Program-made: the position numbers and the translations under genes
Assembly (NCBI GenBank): GCA_920105625.2
Contig: OV050032.1
Coordinates: forward strand, 114,374,542-114,438,541
Source of the DNA: Clusia tigrina
Lineage: Eukaryota; Arthropoda; Insecta; Diptera; Clusiidae
Reading direction: 5' to 3'
Length of the DNA: 64,000 nt
Notes under the pieces: generated by a model
What the model was told of the DNA's origin: nothing
Seen by the model: only the letters and a program-made list of their open reading frames with translations
Databases searched by the model: none
Shown: positions 63,701-64,000 of the stretch, in pieces
Numbering within the stretch: the stretch's first letter is position 1
Layout: the number at the start of each line of letters is the position of its first letter

Positions 63701-64000
63701 CAAATGCTTGTAACTTTTTACTGGAGCGTCTTAAAGCCTTGAAATTTTGTAACAATAAAGTACTCGAGCCTCTTGTCAATTTAAGCTATCGCTCAAAGCT
63801 ATGCTACCCTCGAGTCCCAAATCAAACACTGATAAAACTTCAAACGCCCCCAACTTCTTTACGGTACGTCCTACACCTATCAAAGTTGGCAACATTCAAA
63901 TGCTTGTAACTTTTTACTGGAGCGTCATAAAGCCTTGAAATTTTGTAACAATAAAGTATTCGAGCCTCTTGTCAATTTAAGCTATCGCTCAAAGCTATGC

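Larger units (their letters stand above)
1..64000. repeat. 196-bp tandem satellite array, whole window
   Basis: The window is filled from edge to edge by a direct tandem repeat with a 196-bp period. Recurring anchors such as GCTTGTAACTTTTTACTGG, AAAGTACTCGAGCC and GAGTCCCAAATCAAACACTG come back every 196 bases, always on the + strand. That gives about 326 copies, with the first and last ones cut by the window edge. A consensus counted by hand is 73 G+C of 196. Copies differ mostly by substitutions at a limited set of positions, while length changes are rare and small. No inversion, unique spacer, mobile element or gene interrupts the array. Such arrays are typical of eukaryotic constitutive heterochromatin, and 196 bp lies in the range of nucleosome spacing. 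I do not recognise the family or species, and whether it is centromeric cannot be told from sequence alone. Confidence 0.99.
51200..64000. repeat. Satellite domain E
   Basis: About 65 monomers to the right window edge. Typical variants are AAAGTCCTCGAG with ATTTCGAATGGCC, TTTAGGCCATCG, GTTTACAACATACAAATTC, CATAAAGCC, GTTAGCAAC, CTACCATTGAG, CTATTTAAACCATCG and AAATGCTGGTATC. It is built from overlapping 28-mer, 20-mer, 14-mer and 4-mer copies. It runs off the window with no sign of ending. Confidence 0.85.

Noticed and set aside
1..64000. rRNA, tRNA or 5S gene arrays
   Set aside because: No tRNA A/B-box arrangement, 5S internal control region or rRNA core motif was seen in the monomer. The unit length and AT-rich content do not fit.

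Overview
The window is one uninterrupted tandem satellite DNA array, about 326 head-to-tail copies of a roughly 196-bp monomer (about 37% GC by hand count of a consensus). All copies I read lie in the same orientation, and the only break is a 200-bp run of N at 14317-14516. I found no protein-coding gene, RNA gene, transposable element, CRISPR array or unique sequence. This is eukaryotic satellite DNA, of the kind found in centromeric, pericentromeric or subtelomeric heterochromatin. The sequence does not identify the species. A plant seems most likely to me from monomer size and general look, but that is a low-confidence impression.

Layout. Shared variants divide the array into five domains. 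Domain A (1-14316) carries private variants such as AACAAACAAATG with GTACCTTTTT, and CCAATCAAAGTTGG. Domain B (14517 to about 31570) is where AAGCCATCGCTC becomes common, organised in 17-mer and 35-mer spacings. Domain C (about 31571-37369) has CTACAGCTATC, GCTACGCTTGAG and CTCGAGAATC, in a 10-mer repeat. Domain D (about 37370-51200) is dominated by a 5645-bp tandem duplication plus a 1176-bp 6-mer. Domain E (about 51200-64000) has nested 28-mer, 20-mer and 4-mer repeats. Domain edges are gradual except at the N gap.

History. Rare indels act as landmarks: a 13-bp duplication, two 5-bp deletions, a 31-bp deletion and an 8-bp deletion. They show which blocks were copied from which and in what order, as expected for amplification by unequal exchange or a similar process. 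One level deeper, the monomer itself contains two diverged copies of a 56-bp sub-repeat (about 35 of 56 positions identical without gaps) and perhaps a third decayed one, and 196 equals 3.5 x 56. This suggests the monomer arose from a shorter repeat.

The many 62-95 residue open frames are a by-product of the monomer sequence and its length (196 = 3 x 65 + 1). They are not annotated as genes. Block edges are placed by eye from landmark variants and may be off by tens of bases.
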